A stretch of DNA of 64,000 bases from Verrucomicrobiota bacterium (GCA_023443455.1 JAEZUE010000101.1:1-64000), one strand, 5' to 3'. Shown: positions 49,946-61,346, counted from the stretch's first letter. Program-made: numbers and translations. The notes: generated from the sequence alone by a model not told the origin.

Positions 49946-50683
49946 TTAGCTCGCATTCGCCGCCGGGTAGTACTCGGCGAGGCGGTCGGGGGCGAGGATC
50001 TCCGCGGTGGGGCCGGCGGCGCGCAGGCGGGTGTCGAGGATCAGCGTGTGCGAAAAAAGGCGACGCGTGAGCGCGAGGTCGTGCAGCACGGCGACGACCG
50101 TGCGGTGCATCTCCTTCCAGGACTGGAGCACGGCGGCGAGTTCGCCGGTGGTGGGCGCGTCGAGACCGCTGAAGGGTTCGTCGAGCAGGAAGATGTCGGC
50201 GCCCTGGGCGAGGGCGCGGGCGAGGAAGACGCGTTGCTGCTGGCCGCCGGAGAGGGCGCGGATCTGGCGGTCCTGCAACTGCGTGAGGTTCATCTCCGCC
50301 AACGAGCGGTCGACGAGTTCGTGGTCGGCGGGCTGGAACCGCCGGAAGGCGCCAAGCGCGGGATAACGGCCTTGTTCGACGACGCCGCGCACGGTGATCG
50401 GAAAATCCCAGTCGATCTCGTGCCGTTGCGGCAGATACGCAAGCCGGGGCAAGACGTGCTGCGGATGCGAGTCGCCGATGCGGATCTCGCCGCGGGTGAG
50501 CGGCATCCACCCGAGCAGCGCGCGCAGCAGCGTGCTCTTGCCCGCGCCGTTGGGGCCGACGATCGCCGTGAGGCTGCCGCAGTGGATGTGCGCGGTCACG
50601 CTGTCGACGGCGAGGCGCTGTCCGTAGGCGACGGTGACGTCGCGCAAGCGGATGATGTCGTGCTGGTGGTCGTGGTGGTGCAA
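49946..50683 (-). CDS. Zinc/manganese ABC transporter ATP-binding protein
   Basis: A 245-residue ABC ATPase. Walker A is IVGPNGAGKSTLLRALLGW, the signature is RALSGGQQQRVFLARALAQ, and Walker B is DIFLLDEPFSGLDAP. The switch His is in VAVLHDLALTRRLFSH. A His-rich N-terminus (MHHHDHQHD) may bind metal. It pairs with the binding protein upstream (63 bp) and the permease downstream. The ZnuC/MntB-type assignment follows from the binding protein's His-rich loop. Confidence 0.94.
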   Translation of the reverse strand: MHHHDHQHDIIRLRDVTVAYGQRLAVDSVTAHIHCGSLTAIVGPNGAGKSTLLRALLGWMPLTRGEIRIGDSHPQHVLPRLAYLPQRHEIDWDFPITVRGVVEQGRYPALGAFRRFQPADHELVDRSLAEMNLTQLQDRQIRALSGGQQQRVFLARALAQGADIFLLDEPFSGLDAPTTGELAAVLQSWKEMHRTVVAVLHDLALTRRLFSHTLILDTRLRAAGPTAEILAPDRLAEYYPAANAS

Positions 50684-50745
50684 GGCGGGCGGTCGAGGGC
50701 CGAGTGTCGGGAGGCAAGCGACGGACGCAAGCGGGAGGTCGGGCG

Positions 50746-51702
50746 CTATCGCAACGCGGCGACGATGCGGGCGACGTTGGTGCGGACCATGCCGATGTAG
50801 GTCTCGGCCCCGCTGCCGGGCTCGCCGAGGCTGCCGGTGTAGAGCGGTTCGGCGAGGCGGACGCCGGCATCGGCGCCGATCTGGCGGACAAGTTTCGGGT
50901 TGCTGGTGAGCTCGAAGAAGACGGCGGGCACCTGTTCGTGGCGAATCTGGTCGATGATCCTCGCCACGGCGCGGGCGTCGGGTTCGGCCGAGGTCGAGAG
51001 GCCGGCGACGGGCACCGTCTCGAAGCCGAAGGCGTCGGCAAAGTAGCCGAAGGAGTCGTGCGAGGTCACGAGTTTGCGGCGGGCGGCGGGGATCGTGGCC
51101 ACCTGCTCGCGTACCCAGGTTTCGAGTTCGCCGAGCTCGGCGAGGAGGGCGGCGGCGCGGGTGCGGTAGTGGTCGGCGTGCCCGGGGCGGGCGAGGGCGA
51201 GGGCGTCGCGGATGTTGGCGACGTAGGTCATGACGGCGCGGGGCGACTGCCAGGCGTGCGGGTCGAGGTCGTGTTGCGGCTCGTCGGTCGCGCCGTGTCC
51301 GGCGCCGTGGCCATGGTCGTCGTGATCGTGTTCGGCATGCCCCGGCGCGTGGGTGCAGGCGCCATGGCGCGGCTCGATCCCGTCGGAGGCGGTGATGATC
51401 GGGCCCCGGAAACCGCAGTTTTGGGCGAGCTTGAGCACGGCGGGTTCGAGATCGAGGCCGTTGACCACGAGCAGATCGGCGGCGACGAGGCGCCTGATGT
51501 CGGCGGGGCGCGGTTCGAAGGCGTGCGGGTCGGCGCCGGGGCGTATCAGACAGTATGTGACGACGTGCTCGCCGCCGATCCGGCGGACGAGGTCGTCGAG
51601 GATGGTGTTGGCGGTGACGACCGCGGGGGCGGGGGCGGCCGGCTGGGCGAGGGCCACGGCGGCGAGGGCGAGCGCGAGAAGGGCGGTGAGGAGGGAGCGC
51701 AT
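50746..51702 (-). CDS. Zinc/manganese-binding periplasmic protein (ZnuA-like)
   Basis: A 318-residue cluster 9 solute-binding protein. It begins with a signal peptide (MRSLLTALLALALAAVALAQP). Metal ligands are His in RPGADPHAFEPRPADIRRL, His in LDPHAWQSPRAVMTYVANI, His in LVTSHDSFGYFADAFG and an acidic residue in VPAVFFELTSNPKL. A His/Asp-rich loop (HAEHDHDDHGHGAGHG) is typical of zinc-specific ZnuA proteins. Start is the ATG at 51702; the open frame runs much further upstream but without a signal peptide. It is first in the transporter cluster. Confidence 0.93.
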   Translation of the reverse strand: MRSLLTALLALALAAVALAQPAAPAPAVVTANTILDDLVRRIGGEHVVTYCLIRPGADPHAFEPRPADIRRLVAADLLVVNGLDLEPAVLKLAQNCGFRGPIITASDGIEPRHGACTHAPGHAEHDHDDHGHGAGHGATDEPQHDLDPHAWQSPRAVMTYVANIRDALALARPGHADHYRTRAAALLAELGELETWVREQVATIPAARRKLVTSHDSFGYFADAFGFETVPVAGLSTSAEPDARAVARIIDQIRHEQVPAVFFELTSNPKLVRQIGADAGVRLAEPLYTGSLGEPGSGAETYIGMVRTNVARIVAALR

Positions 51703-51833
51703 GGGTGTTTGGGCGAAGAAGACCGTAGCAAAGTCGTCAAGTGGGGGCCTCGACCGTGCCGTTCCCTGGAAACGCAAAGGGCCGGCGTTGCCGCCGGCCC
51801 GGAGGGGAACTGGTGGTGGGCCCGCTCTCAGCC

Positions 51834-51984
51834 GTGATGATGCAGGCGAGAGTCGAGCGTCGAGTGGCGAGCGCCAATCCAATTGTGCACAAGGCGATTG
51901 CCCGAGGGGGGCTCCCGATCTGCCTCCGAAACTCCGGCCCTCGACGCTCGTCCCTCGTCCCTCGGCTGAATGACTCCGGCTCAG
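51834..51984 (+). repeat. Dispersed structured intergenic repeat, copy 2
   Basis: The second copy of the unit at 10505-10647, in the same orientation. It keeps the 11-bp inverted repeat (51854-51864 with 51940-51950) and carries a 7-base tandem duplication (TCCCTCG). Its right end overlaps the stop codon of the DUF1015 gene (51981-51983). Confidence 0.85.
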
Positions 51985-53198
51985 AACTGGTGCATGAAGA
52001 GGCCGTCGCGCAGCTTCGGCTCGAACCAGGTGCTTTTCGGCGGCATGATCTGGCCGGCGTCGGAGATGTCCATGAGCTGGTCGACGGTGACCGCGTGCAT
52101 CGAGAAGGCGATGGCGGCGCGGCCGGCGTTGACGGCCTCCTCGAGGTATCTGGTGCCGCGGATGCCGCCGACGAAGTCGATGCGTTTGCTCGTGCGCGGA
52201 TCGTCGATACCGAGCAGCGGGTCGAGGACGCGGTCCTGGAGCAGGCTGACGTCGAGGCGTGAAACCGGATCGGCGCCGGCGGGCGGGTTGAGCGCGAGCG
52301 CGTGCCACTGGCCTTCGAGGTAGAGGTGCACGCTGCCCGGCGCGGTCGGGCTGGCCAAGGTGGCGGGGGTGACGGGGCCGACCCGGCCGAGTTCGGCGAG
52401 GAGTTGGCGGGCGGAGCGTCCCTGCAGCTCGAGCACGAGGCGGTTGTAGGGCAGGATGCGCAGCTGCTTGGCGGGGAAGAGGACGGTGAGGAACCAGTTG
52501 TAGTCCTCGTCGCCGGTGTGGGCCGGGTTGGCCTCGCGGCGTTCGCGGGCCACGCGGGCCGCCGAGGCGGCGCGGTGGTGGCCGTCGGCGATGTAGACGC
52601 ACGGCACGGCCTTGAAGGCGGCGACGAGCGCCTCGGGGGCCTCGACGCGCCAGACGGTGTGGCGGATGCCGTCTTCGGCGACGAAACTCATGAGCGGCTC
52701 ACCGGCGGAGGCATGCGCCACGATCTCGTCGATGGCGGTCTGGTCGCGGTAGGTGAGGAAGACGGGGCCGGGGTTGGCGGAGAGGGTGGAGGTGTGGCGG
52801 ACGCGGTCGTCCTCCTTGTCCTTGCGGGTCTTCTCGTGCTTCTTGATCAGGTTGTTGTCGTAGTCTTCGACATGGCAGAGCGCGGCGACGCCGGTCTGGA
52901 TGTGCGCGCCCATCTGTTGCTGGTAGATATAGAGGGACGGAGCGGATTCGCGGACGAGATGGCCGGCGGCGATCAGCTGCCCGAAGTTTTCCTTGGCCTT
53001 GGCGTAGACGGGGGCGGAGTAGGGATCGGTGTCGTCGGGGAATTCGAGGTCGGAGCGGGCGATCCGGAGCATGCTCAACGGATTGCCCTCGACGAGTGCG
53101 CGGCACTCGGCGGTGTTGACCACATCGTAGGGCACGGAGGCGATCTGGCCGGCCAGTTCGGGCCGGGGACGGAGGGCGCAATAGGAGCGGATTCGCAT
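51981..53198 (-). CDS. DUF1015 family protein
   Basis: A 405-residue protein of the DUF1015 (COG4198) family. Typical features are VPYDVVNTAECRALVEGNPL near the N-terminus, SLYIYQQQMGAHIQTGV, KKHEKTRKDKEDDRVRHT, VYIADGHHRAASAARVARE and a C-terminal PPKSTWFEPKLRDGLFMHQF. The family is often found near serine-pathway genes but its activity is not established, although the conserved HHR and KHEKT motifs suggest a kinase-like or nucleotide-binding site. Start is the ATG at 53198 (MRIRSYCALRP). Its stop codon lies inside the dispersed repeat copy 2. Confidence 0.88.
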   Translation of the reverse strand: MRIRSYCALRPRPELAGQIASVPYDVVNTAECRALVEGNPLSMLRIARSDLEFPDDTDPYSAPVYAKAKENFGQLIAAGHLVRESAPSLYIYQQQMGAHIQTGVAALCHVEDYDNNLIKKHEKTRKDKEDDRVRHTSTLSANPGPVFLTYRDQTAIDEIVAHASAGEPLMSFVAEDGIRHTVWRVEAPEALVAAFKAVPCVYIADGHHRAASAARVARERREANPAHTGDEDYNWFLTVLFPAKQLRILPYNRLVLELQGRSARQLLAELGRVGPVTPATLASPTAPGSVHLYLEGQWHALALNPPAGADPVSRLDVSLLQDRVLDPLLGIDDPRTSKRIDFVGGIRGTRYLEEAVNAGRAAIAFSMHAVTVDQLMDISDAGQIMPPKSTWFEPKLRDGLFMHQF

Positions 53199-53323
53199 AA
53201 ACGGCGGGAACGGAGCAGAGACGCCGCGGGAAGGCAAGCGGGGCCTTGGTCGGGTGTGTGAATAACAGGTGTCGAGAAGTTGGGAGGAACTAACCGTTGC
53301 ATGTGGGGCGGAAGTCTGTCGCC

Positions 53324-54773
<1,450 letters not shown>

Positions 54774-54793
<20 letters not shown>

Positions 54794-57125
54794 CACCCCG
54801 TCGTGGGGGCTGATGGGGCTGTTTCTAGTGCTGCTCGTGCTGGTCGGGATTCCGACCGCACGGGCCCAGGCTTCGGCCCAACCGGAGGCGCAAATCGGCA
54901 AGGTCGATATCCGCTTTCTGGGCGTGCGCAATGTCAGCGAACAGGTCGTGCGGGCGAACATCCAGGTGCGCTCCGGATCCGAATACGACGAGACCGTGGT
55001 CGATCGCGATGTCCGCAATCTCTACCGCACCGGCCTTTTCGAACTCATTGAAGTCAAAAAAGATGAGTCCGACCTCGCGAAGGTCGACCTGGTCTTCGAG
55101 CTGACCCCGAAGTTCCGGGTCCTCTCGGTCGAGCTCGACGGCAATCGGGGCTTGAGCCGCGGCCGCCTGCTCAAGGAGATCCAGACCAAATCCAACGCCA
55201 CGCTCGACGAGCGCCAGATCAAGGCGGATACCGAGAAGCTTTTCGAGCTCTACCAAAAGAAGGGCTACTCGCAGGCCGAGGTGAACTACTCGATCGAGCG
55301 TGATCGCACCACCGGCTTCGGTCGCGTCATCTTCCGCATCCGCGAGGGCGTGAAGGCGAAGATCAAGGACATCCGTTTCGAGGGCAACTCGAGCGTCTCC
55401 TCGCGCAAGCTTCGCGGCGTCATGGAGGAGACCCGCCGCTGGTGGATGTTCTCCTGGCTCACCGGCAAGGGCCGCCTGCAGGACGACAAGTTCGAGGAGG
55501 ACCTCGACAAGGTGCGCGACTACTACCGCGAACGCGGCTACCTCGACGTCGAAATCGCCCGTTCGCGGGTACGTTTCGAATACCCGAAGGCTGGCGCCCT
55601 CGTCGTCACCATTCCGGTCGAGGAAGGCCGCCGCTACAAGCTCGGCCGCATGGGCTTCACCGGCAACAAGGTCTTCCCCTCCCGTTTCCTCTCCCTCGCC
55701 CTCAACGAACGCCCCGGCAACTGGTTCACCCCGTCCAAGCTCGACGAGGACGTGACCGCCGTCGAGGAGTTCTACGGCAAGAGCGGCTATCTCGACACCC
55801 GCGTCCACCTCGTCCGCAAACCCAACCTCGAGACCGGCGACATCGACGTCGACTTCGCCATCGACGAGGGCGAGAAGATCACCCTCGAATCGATCACGAT
55901 CGAGGGCAACGACAAGACCAAGAGCATCGTCATCATCCGCGAGCTCGTGCTCACCCCCGGCCAGACCTTCGACTCGGTCCGGATGAACATCAGCAAGCTC
56001 CGTCTCGAGAACACCCGCTTCTTCGACGACGTGAACCTGACCCCGGAGGAGACCAACGTCCCCGGCCGACGCAACCTCAAGGTCAAGGTCACCGAGGCGC
56101 GTACCGGCAATCTCACCTTCGGCGCCGGCTACAGCTCGCTCGAGAAGGCCGTGTTCTACGCCGAGGTCAGCCAGGGCAACTTCGACCTGTTCAACCGCCG
56201 CTCCTTCTTCCAGGGCGACGGCCAGAAATTCCGCCTGCGCTTCCAGATCGGTTCCCAGTCCAACGAGATCAGCCTGAACTTCGAGGAGCCGTGGCTGTTC
56301 GAAAAGCAGATCGGTCTCGGCTTCGAGCTCCATCGCGTCGCCTCCGACTACACCTCGTCCTACTACGAGGTCATCAACACCGGCGGTTCGGTCTACGCCC
56401 GCAAACGCCTCTTCGAGCGCTGGGAAGGCCAGCTCGGCTACGGCTACGACATGATCAAGTACAAGGACGTCTCGACGACCGACAGCACGCTCGCCTCCTA
56501 TCTCGATTCGCACGACGTCTCGAAGATCACCTTCACGCTGCTGCGCGACACCCGCGACAAGATGATCAACACCACGCGCGGCAACCGCATCGAGCTGACC
56601 ACGACCCTGGCCGGCGGCCTGCTGGGCGGCGAACGCGACTTCTACAAGGTCGAGGCGCGCGGTTCCCAGTTCGTGCCGCTGTTCAAGGCGCAGGAACAGG
56701 TGCTGGCGATCTTGCTGCGCGCCGGCGTGCTCGAGAAGTACGGCGACACCAACGACGCCCAGCTTTTCAACTACAACTTCGCCCTCGGCGGCCCGACCGA
56801 TCTGCGCGGCTTCGAGTACCGCGAAGTGGGCCCGAAGACCTCCTATGGCGAGCCGCTCGGCGGCAAGTCGTACGGGTTCATGAGCTTGGAATACTCCCTC
56901 GACATCGTCAGCCCCGTGCGCTTCGCCGTGTTCTACGACGCGGGCTTCGTCAACCGCGGCGCCTACGACTTCAACCCGTCCGGCTACAACGACAACTTCG
57001 GCTTCGGTATCCGCATGATGGTCATGGGCTCGCCGATGAGCCTCGACTATGGCATTCCGATCACCGGCGATTCCCTCAACAAGAAGGGCGGCCAGTTCAA
57101 CTTCTCCTTCGGTACCCGTTTTTAA
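54774..57125 (+). CDS. bamA: Outer membrane protein assembly factor BamA
   Basis: A 783-residue outer-membrane protein. A signal peptide (MKTILRNTPSWGLM, then GLFLVLLVLVGIPTARA) is followed by five POTRA repeats (about 35-420; e.g. FLGVRNVSEQVVRANIQV, IKDIRFEGNSSVSSRKLRGV). The C-terminal beta barrel holds GGPTDLRGFEYREVGPK and ends in Phe (FSFGTRF), as BamA barrels do. It inserts outer-membrane proteins. The predicted start is a TTG at 54774 inside the dnaB end; no ATG keeps the charged n-region of the signal peptide. Followed by ompH and lpxD, as in many Gram-negative genomes. Confidence 0.95.
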
Positions 57126-57161
57126 CCCCGTAGTCTCCGGACTTTCAACAGACCCAACCCA

Positions 57162-57764
57162 ATGAAAATTGCATTCCGTTCCCTTTTTGCCGCTCTGGCC
57201 CTCTCCGGCGCCGCCGTCGGCCTCAACGCCGAACCCGCCCTGAAGGTTGCGACCATCGACATGGACCAGCTCTTCGAGAAGTACTACAAGACGGAGGCCG
57301 AGCAGTCGAAGCTCCAGGAGGACCAGAAGAAGGCCAAGGCCCAGCTCGATGCCATGATGAAGGAGCGCGAGGCCCTCGTCGCCGAGGCCAACGCCCTCCA
57401 GGAGCAGGCCAAGAATCCCGTGCTCAGCCCCGAGGCCCAGAAAAAGGCCGAAGGTGAACTCCAGGCCAAGATCGGTGAGATCCGCGGCAAGGAGCAGGAG
57501 ATCCAGGGCACCGCCCAGCAGGCTCAGCAGATTCTCCAGAAGCGCTCGATGCAGTTCCAACAGAAGACCGCCGAGGAGATCTCCGGCGTCGCCGCCGAGA
57601 TCGCCAAGAAGAAGGGCGTCACCCTCGTGCTCAATCAGGGTGCCAGCGCCGTCGTCGTCTATGCCGATCCGGCCTTCAGCATCACCGAGGACGTGCTCGC
57701 CGAGATCAACAAGGACCGCCCGGCCCCGGCGTTGAACGTCGAGATCCCCGGCGCCGCCAAGTAA
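57162..57764 (+). CDS. OmpH/Skp-family periplasmic chaperone
   Basis: A 200-residue protein with a signal peptide (MKIAFRSLFAALALSGAAVG) and the OmpH/Skp domain. The core begins LKVATIDMDQLFEKYYKTEA and is mostly long coiled-coil helices (EAEQSKLQEDQKKAKAQLDA), matching the tentacles of Skp. The end strands read GVTLVLNQGASAVVVYADPA. Skp-like chaperones carry unfolded outer-membrane proteins to BamA, whose gene lies 36 bp upstream. A terminator follows. Confidence 0.92.
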   Translation: MKIAFRSLFAALALSGAAVGLNAEPALKVATIDMDQLFEKYYKTEAEQSKLQEDQKKAKAQLDAMMKEREALVAEANALQEQAKNPVLSPEAQKKAEGELQAKIGEIRGKEQEIQGTAQQAQQILQKRSMQFQQKTAEEISGVAAEIAKKKGVTLVLNQGASAVVVYADPAFSITEDVLAEINKDRPAPALNVEIPGAAK

Positions 57765-57781
57765 GGTCTGCGTTTCTTTTC

Positions 57782-57812
57782 AACCCCGCCTGGAAACTGG
57801 CGGGGTTTTTTT
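57782..57812 (+). terminator. Rho-independent terminator after ompH
   Basis: AACCCCGCC (57782-57790) pairs with GGCGGGGTT (57799-57807), an 8-base loop lies between, and the T-run (57806-57812) runs out of the stem. It is 17 bp after the ompH stop codon. Confidence 0.9.
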
Positions 57813-57850
57813 GTTTTCAGCCCCACCGCGCGCCCAACACCCTCCCGCCC

Positions 57851-58897
57851 ATGTCGCCTGCCTTTTCCGCGGCTCAGCTCATCGAAATCGTCCAGCCCTC
57901 GCGTTCGCTCGGCTCCACTGACGCCGTGGTCGGGGGCATCGCGCCGCTCGAAGCCGCGGCCTCCGGTGATCTCAGTTTCCTGGGCAATCCGAAGTACCGC
58001 GCCGCTGTCGCCGGTTGCCGCGCCTCGGTGATCCTGCTGCCCGAGGACCACGAGGGTGTGCCGCCGGAAGGGCAGCTCTGGTTGTTCCTGCCGAATCCGT
58101 CCGTCGGTCTCACGCGGCTTTGTCGCCGCCTCGAGCAGATGCTCTGGCCCAAGCCGGTCCCCATGGTGCATGCCACCGCCGCGGTCGACCCGACCGCGCA
58201 GGTCGATCCGACTGCGCATGTCGGCCCGTTGTGCGTGGTCGAGGCGGGTGCGGTTGTCGGCGCGGGCGCGGTGCTGCAGGGCAATGTCTTCGTCGGCGCG
58301 CGGGCCCGCATCGGAGCTGACTGTTGGCTGGCGCCGCAGACCGTGGTCGCCCAGGACTGCGTGCTCGGCGCGCGCGTGCGCCTGCAGCCCGGAGCCGTGA
58401 TCGGCTCCGATGGATACGGGTACGACACCGTGAAGGGCCGGCACGAGAAGATTCCGCAGATCGGCAACGTCGTGCTCGGCGACGACGTGGAGATCGGGGC
58501 CAACACCACGATCGACCGCGCCCGGTTCAGCCGCACCGAGATCGGGGAGGGCACCAAAATCGACAACCTCGTCCAGATCGGGCACAACTGCGTCATTGGA
58601 AAACACTGCCTGATTGTCGCCCAGGTCGGCATCGCCGGCAGCACCACCTTGGGCGACTACGTCGTCATCGGCGGTCAGGCCGGCGTGGCCGGGCATCTCA
58701 CCATCGGCAGCTTCACCCGGATCGGCGGCCAGAGCGGCGTCAACAAGGGCCTGTCGCCGAAGAGCCTCGTGTCCGGGTCCTACGCGATGCCGCATCTGCT
58801 CGAGCAGAAATTCCAGGTTCTGCGCCCCCAGATCCCGGAATTGTTCCGGCGGGTCTCGCGGCTGGAGAAGTTTATCGATCAGTCGGCCGCAGAATAA
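57851..58897 (+). CDS. lpxD: UDP-3-O-acylglucosamine N-acyltransferase
   Basis: A 348-residue lipid A enzyme. The N-terminal LpxD domain (about 1-100) is followed by hexapeptide repeats forming a left-handed beta helix (about 105-320; AAVDPTAQVDPTAHVGPLCV, KIDNLVQIGHNCVIGKHCLI). The catalytic His is in QIGHNCVIG near 243. It adds a hydroxyacyl chain to UDP-3-acylglucosamine during LPS synthesis in the cytoplasm, which implies an outer membrane with lipid A. It follows the ompH terminator by 38 bp. Confidence 0.97.
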   Translation: MSPAFSAAQLIEIVQPSRSLGSTDAVVGGIAPLEAAASGDLSFLGNPKYRAAVAGCRASVILLPEDHEGVPPEGQLWLFLPNPSVGLTRLCRRLEQMLWPKPVPMVHATAAVDPTAQVDPTAHVGPLCVVEAGAVVGAGAVLQGNVFVGARARIGADCWLAPQTVVAQDCVLGARVRLQPGAVIGSDGYGYDTVKGRHEKIPQIGNVVLGDDVEIGANTTIDRARFSRTEIGEGTKIDNLVQIGHNCVIGKHCLIVAQVGIAGSTTLGDYVVIGGQAGVAGHLTIGSFTRIGGQSGVNKGLSPKSLVSGSYAMPHLLEQKFQVLRPQIPELFRRVSRLEKFIDQSAAE

Positions 58898-58953
58898 CCT
58901 TCCGCCCGGGCCCCTTTCACGCAATCTCCTGTTCCCCCCCCGTATCGACCAAG

Positions 58954-59901
58954 ATGGAAGCCAATATCAAGGTATTCTCCGGCAACGCCAACCGCGCTCT
59001 CGCGGAAGAGATTTGTCGCATCATCGAGCTTCCGCTCGGCGACGCCACGGTCACGACTTTCCCCGACGGCGAGTCGTTCGTGAAGATCAACGAGAACGTG
59101 CGCGGCAAGGATGTGTTCATCATCCAGCCCACCTGCCCGCCGACCAACCACCACCTGGTCGAGCTGCTCATCATGATCGATGCGGCCCGCCGCGCCTCGG
59201 CCCAGCGCATCACCGCCGTGATGCCGTTCTATGGATACGCCAGGCAGGATCGCAAGGATCAGCCGCGCGTGCCCATCACCGCCAAGCTCGTCGCCAACCT
59301 GCTCACCGCCGCGGGCGCGAACCGCGTGCTCACGATGGATCTGCACAGCCAGCAGATCCAGGGCTTCTTCGACATCCCCGTCGACCATCTCTACGCCTCC
59401 CCGGTCTTCTTCGAGTACCTCGCCAAGAACATCAACACCGAGCGCCTCGTCGTCGTTTCGCCCGATGTCGGCGGCATGAAGATGGCCGCCGCCTACGCCG
59501 AGGTCCTCGGCGCGGGCCTCGGCTTGGTCGCCAAGAAACGCACCACCGCCACCACCGTCGAGGCGATCAGCGTCGTCGGCGACGTGAAGGGCGCCGACGT
59601 GCTCCTGGTCGACGACATCACCGAGACCGCCGGCACCCTGACTGCCGCCGCCAAGATGCTGCGCGACCATGGCGCGGTCAGCGTGCGCGCCGCCGTCAGC
59701 CACTGCATGCTCAGCGAGATGGCATACTCCCGGCTTTCCGGCGGCCTGATCGACGAGCTCATCACCACCAATTCCGTGCCGCTCGACACCCGCGGCCTGC
59801 CGATCGCGCGCCTCAGCGTCGCCGGCCTGCTCGGCGAGGCGATCCTGCGCATCCACTCGAACCGGTCCGTCACCGGCCTGTTCAAGGTGAAGGGCTTCTG
59901 A
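58954..59901 (+). CDS. prs: Ribose-phosphate pyrophosphokinase
   Basis: A 315-residue PRPP synthase. The ATP-binding region is IKVFSGNANRALAEEICRII and the metal and ribose-5-phosphate sites are in PYGYARQDRK-like FYGYARQDRKDQPRVPITAK. The regulatory flexible loop is in MDLHSQQIQGFFDIPVDHLY. The PRPP-binding loop is VLLVDDITETAGTLTAAAKM. It makes PRPP for nucleotides, His and Trp, so it fits with the pyrE gene 1.5 kb away. Start at the ATG at 58954, family typical. Confidence 0.97.
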   Translation: MEANIKVFSGNANRALAEEICRIIELPLGDATVTTFPDGESFVKINENVRGKDVFIIQPTCPPTNHHLVELLIMIDAARRASAQRITAVMPFYGYARQDRKDQPRVPITAKLVANLLTAAGANRVLTMDLHSQQIQGFFDIPVDHLYASPVFFEYLAKNINTERLVVVSPDVGGMKMAAAYAEVLGAGLGLVAKKRTTATTVEAISVVGDVKGADVLLVDDITETAGTLTAAAKMLRDHGAVSVRAAVSHCMLSEMAYSRLSGGLIDELITTNSVPLDTRGLPIARLSVAGLLGEAILRIHSNRSVTGLFKVKGF

Positions 59902-59923
59902 CCCGCCACGGCATCCCCAGCCC

Positions 59924-61318
59924 ATGAACACACGATCCCTCGCGGTTGGCGTGGCTCTGGGCGGACTGGCCGGACTCGGGATCGGTGTCGCCATCGTGCG
60001 CCACCGCTCGCCCGCCCCCACGCTGGTCGTCGACAGGGCCGGCGCCGAATCGGTGGCCGGGCCGGTTTCGTATTCGGATGCTCTTGTCGCCGCCCGCCCC
60101 GCGGTCGTTTCGGTCTATTCGACCAAATTTGCCCGGGGCCACGCCGTGCCCCCTCGGAGCGCCCCCGCGGTGGCGACGGGCACGGGCCCGATCCGGCCCG
60201 AGCGTGGTCTGGGCTCGGGAGTGATCGTTTCGCCCGAGGGCTACATTCTCACCAACAACCACGTCATCGACGGGGCCGACGAGCTGCTCGTGCTGCTGCC
60301 CGACGACCGGGAGTTCTCCGCCCGCATCGTCGGCGCCGACCCGAAGACCGATGTGGCCGTGATCAAGATCGAGGGCCGCGAGCTGCCCCATGTGATCCTG
60401 GGCGACAGCGACCGCCTGCGGGTTGGCGACGTCGTCTTTGCCCTCGGCAATCCGCTCGACGTCGGGCAGACGGCCACGATGGGCATCGTCTCCGCCACCG
60501 GCCGCCGCGGTCTCGACCTGCTGGCCCGGGGCGACGGCGATCCCGGCTACGAGGATTTCATCCAGACCGATGCCGCGATCAACGTCGGCAACTCCGGCGG
60601 TGCGCTCGTCGACTCCCAGGGACGTCTGGTCGGCATCAACACCGCGATCATGACGACCACCCACGGCAACATCGGCATCGGTTTCTCGATCCCGGTCAAC
60701 CTCGCCGCCTCCGTTATGCGCAGTCTCGTGACCACCGGCAGGGTGGTGCGCGGCTATCTCGGCGTGAGTACCCAGGATTTGGATGGCGGGCTGGCCGCCG
60801 GCTTCGGCCTGAAGGACAACCGCGGCGTGCTGGTCGCCGAGGTCACGCCGGGCAGTCCGGCGGCCCAGGGCGGCTTGGCCGCGGGCGACGTGGTGCTCTC
60901 CTTCAACGACAAGGCGGTCGCCAATCGCGACGAGCTGCGCCTCCTGGTCGCCCAGCTCGAGCCCGGCACCCAGGCGGTCCTCGGAGGGTTGCGCGAGGGC
61001 AAGGCGATCACTCTGAAAGTCACGCTCGGGCGTCTCGACGACCGGCCTTCCGAGGAGGCGGTGAAGGGCGTCGAGCTTCTGGCGGGAGTCGAGGTGGCCG
61101 ACGGAGACGGAGCGCTCGCCGGTCTGGTCGTCGTCGCGGTCGACCCGCGCTCGGCCTACGCGGCCACGTTGCCCGTCGGCACGGTCATCGAGAAGATCAA
61201 CAAGACGCTCGTGAGCGACGCGGCCACGGCCAAGCAGGCCCTGCGCAAGGGCAGCAATACGCTGGTGGTACGTTTCCGCGGCGTGCGCCAGTTCATCTCG
61301 ATCGAACTGGCGCGCTGA
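59924..61318 (+). CDS. Trypsin-like serine protease with PDZ domains (DegP/HtrA family)
   Basis: A 464-residue envelope protease with a short N-terminal hydrophobic anchor (LAVGVALGGLAGLGIGVAIV). The catalytic triad is His near 113 (ILTNNHVIDGADELL), Asp near 142 (DPKTDVAVIKIE) and Ser near 223 (NVGNSGGALVDSQGRLVGI). Two PDZ domains follow (about 270-365 and 375-464). It degrades or refolds damaged envelope proteins. It is 22 bp downstream of prs, although no functional link is known. DegS, DegP or MucD type cannot be separated here. Confidence 0.9.
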   Translation: MNTRSLAVGVALGGLAGLGIGVAIVRHRSPAPTLVVDRAGAESVAGPVSYSDALVAARPAVVSVYSTKFARGHAVPPRSAPAVATGTGPIRPERGLGSGVIVSPEGYILTNNHVIDGADELLVLLPDDREFSARIVGADPKTDVAVIKIEGRELPHVILGDSDRLRVGDVVFALGNPLDVGQTATMGIVSATGRRGLDLLARGDGDPGYEDFIQTDAAINVGNSGGALVDSQGRLVGINTAIMTTTHGNIGIGFSIPVNLAASVMRSLVTTGRVVRGYLGVSTQDLDGGLAAGFGLKDNRGVLVAEVTPGSPAAQGGLAAGDVVLSFNDKAVANRDELRLLVAQLEPGTQAVLGGLREGKAITLKVTLGRLDDRPSEEAVKGVELLAGVEVADGDGALAGLVVVAVDPRSAYAATLPVGTVIEKINKTLVSDAATAKQALRKGSNTLVVRFRGVRQFISIELAR

Positions 61319-61346
61319 TCGGAAGGGCGCTTTCTACGAAGCGTGG

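Noticed and set aside
50746..52602. Longer start for the metal-binding protein
   Set aside because: The upstream part covers the repeat and the DUF1015 gene and lacks a signal peptide; the ATG at 51702 begins a good signal peptide.
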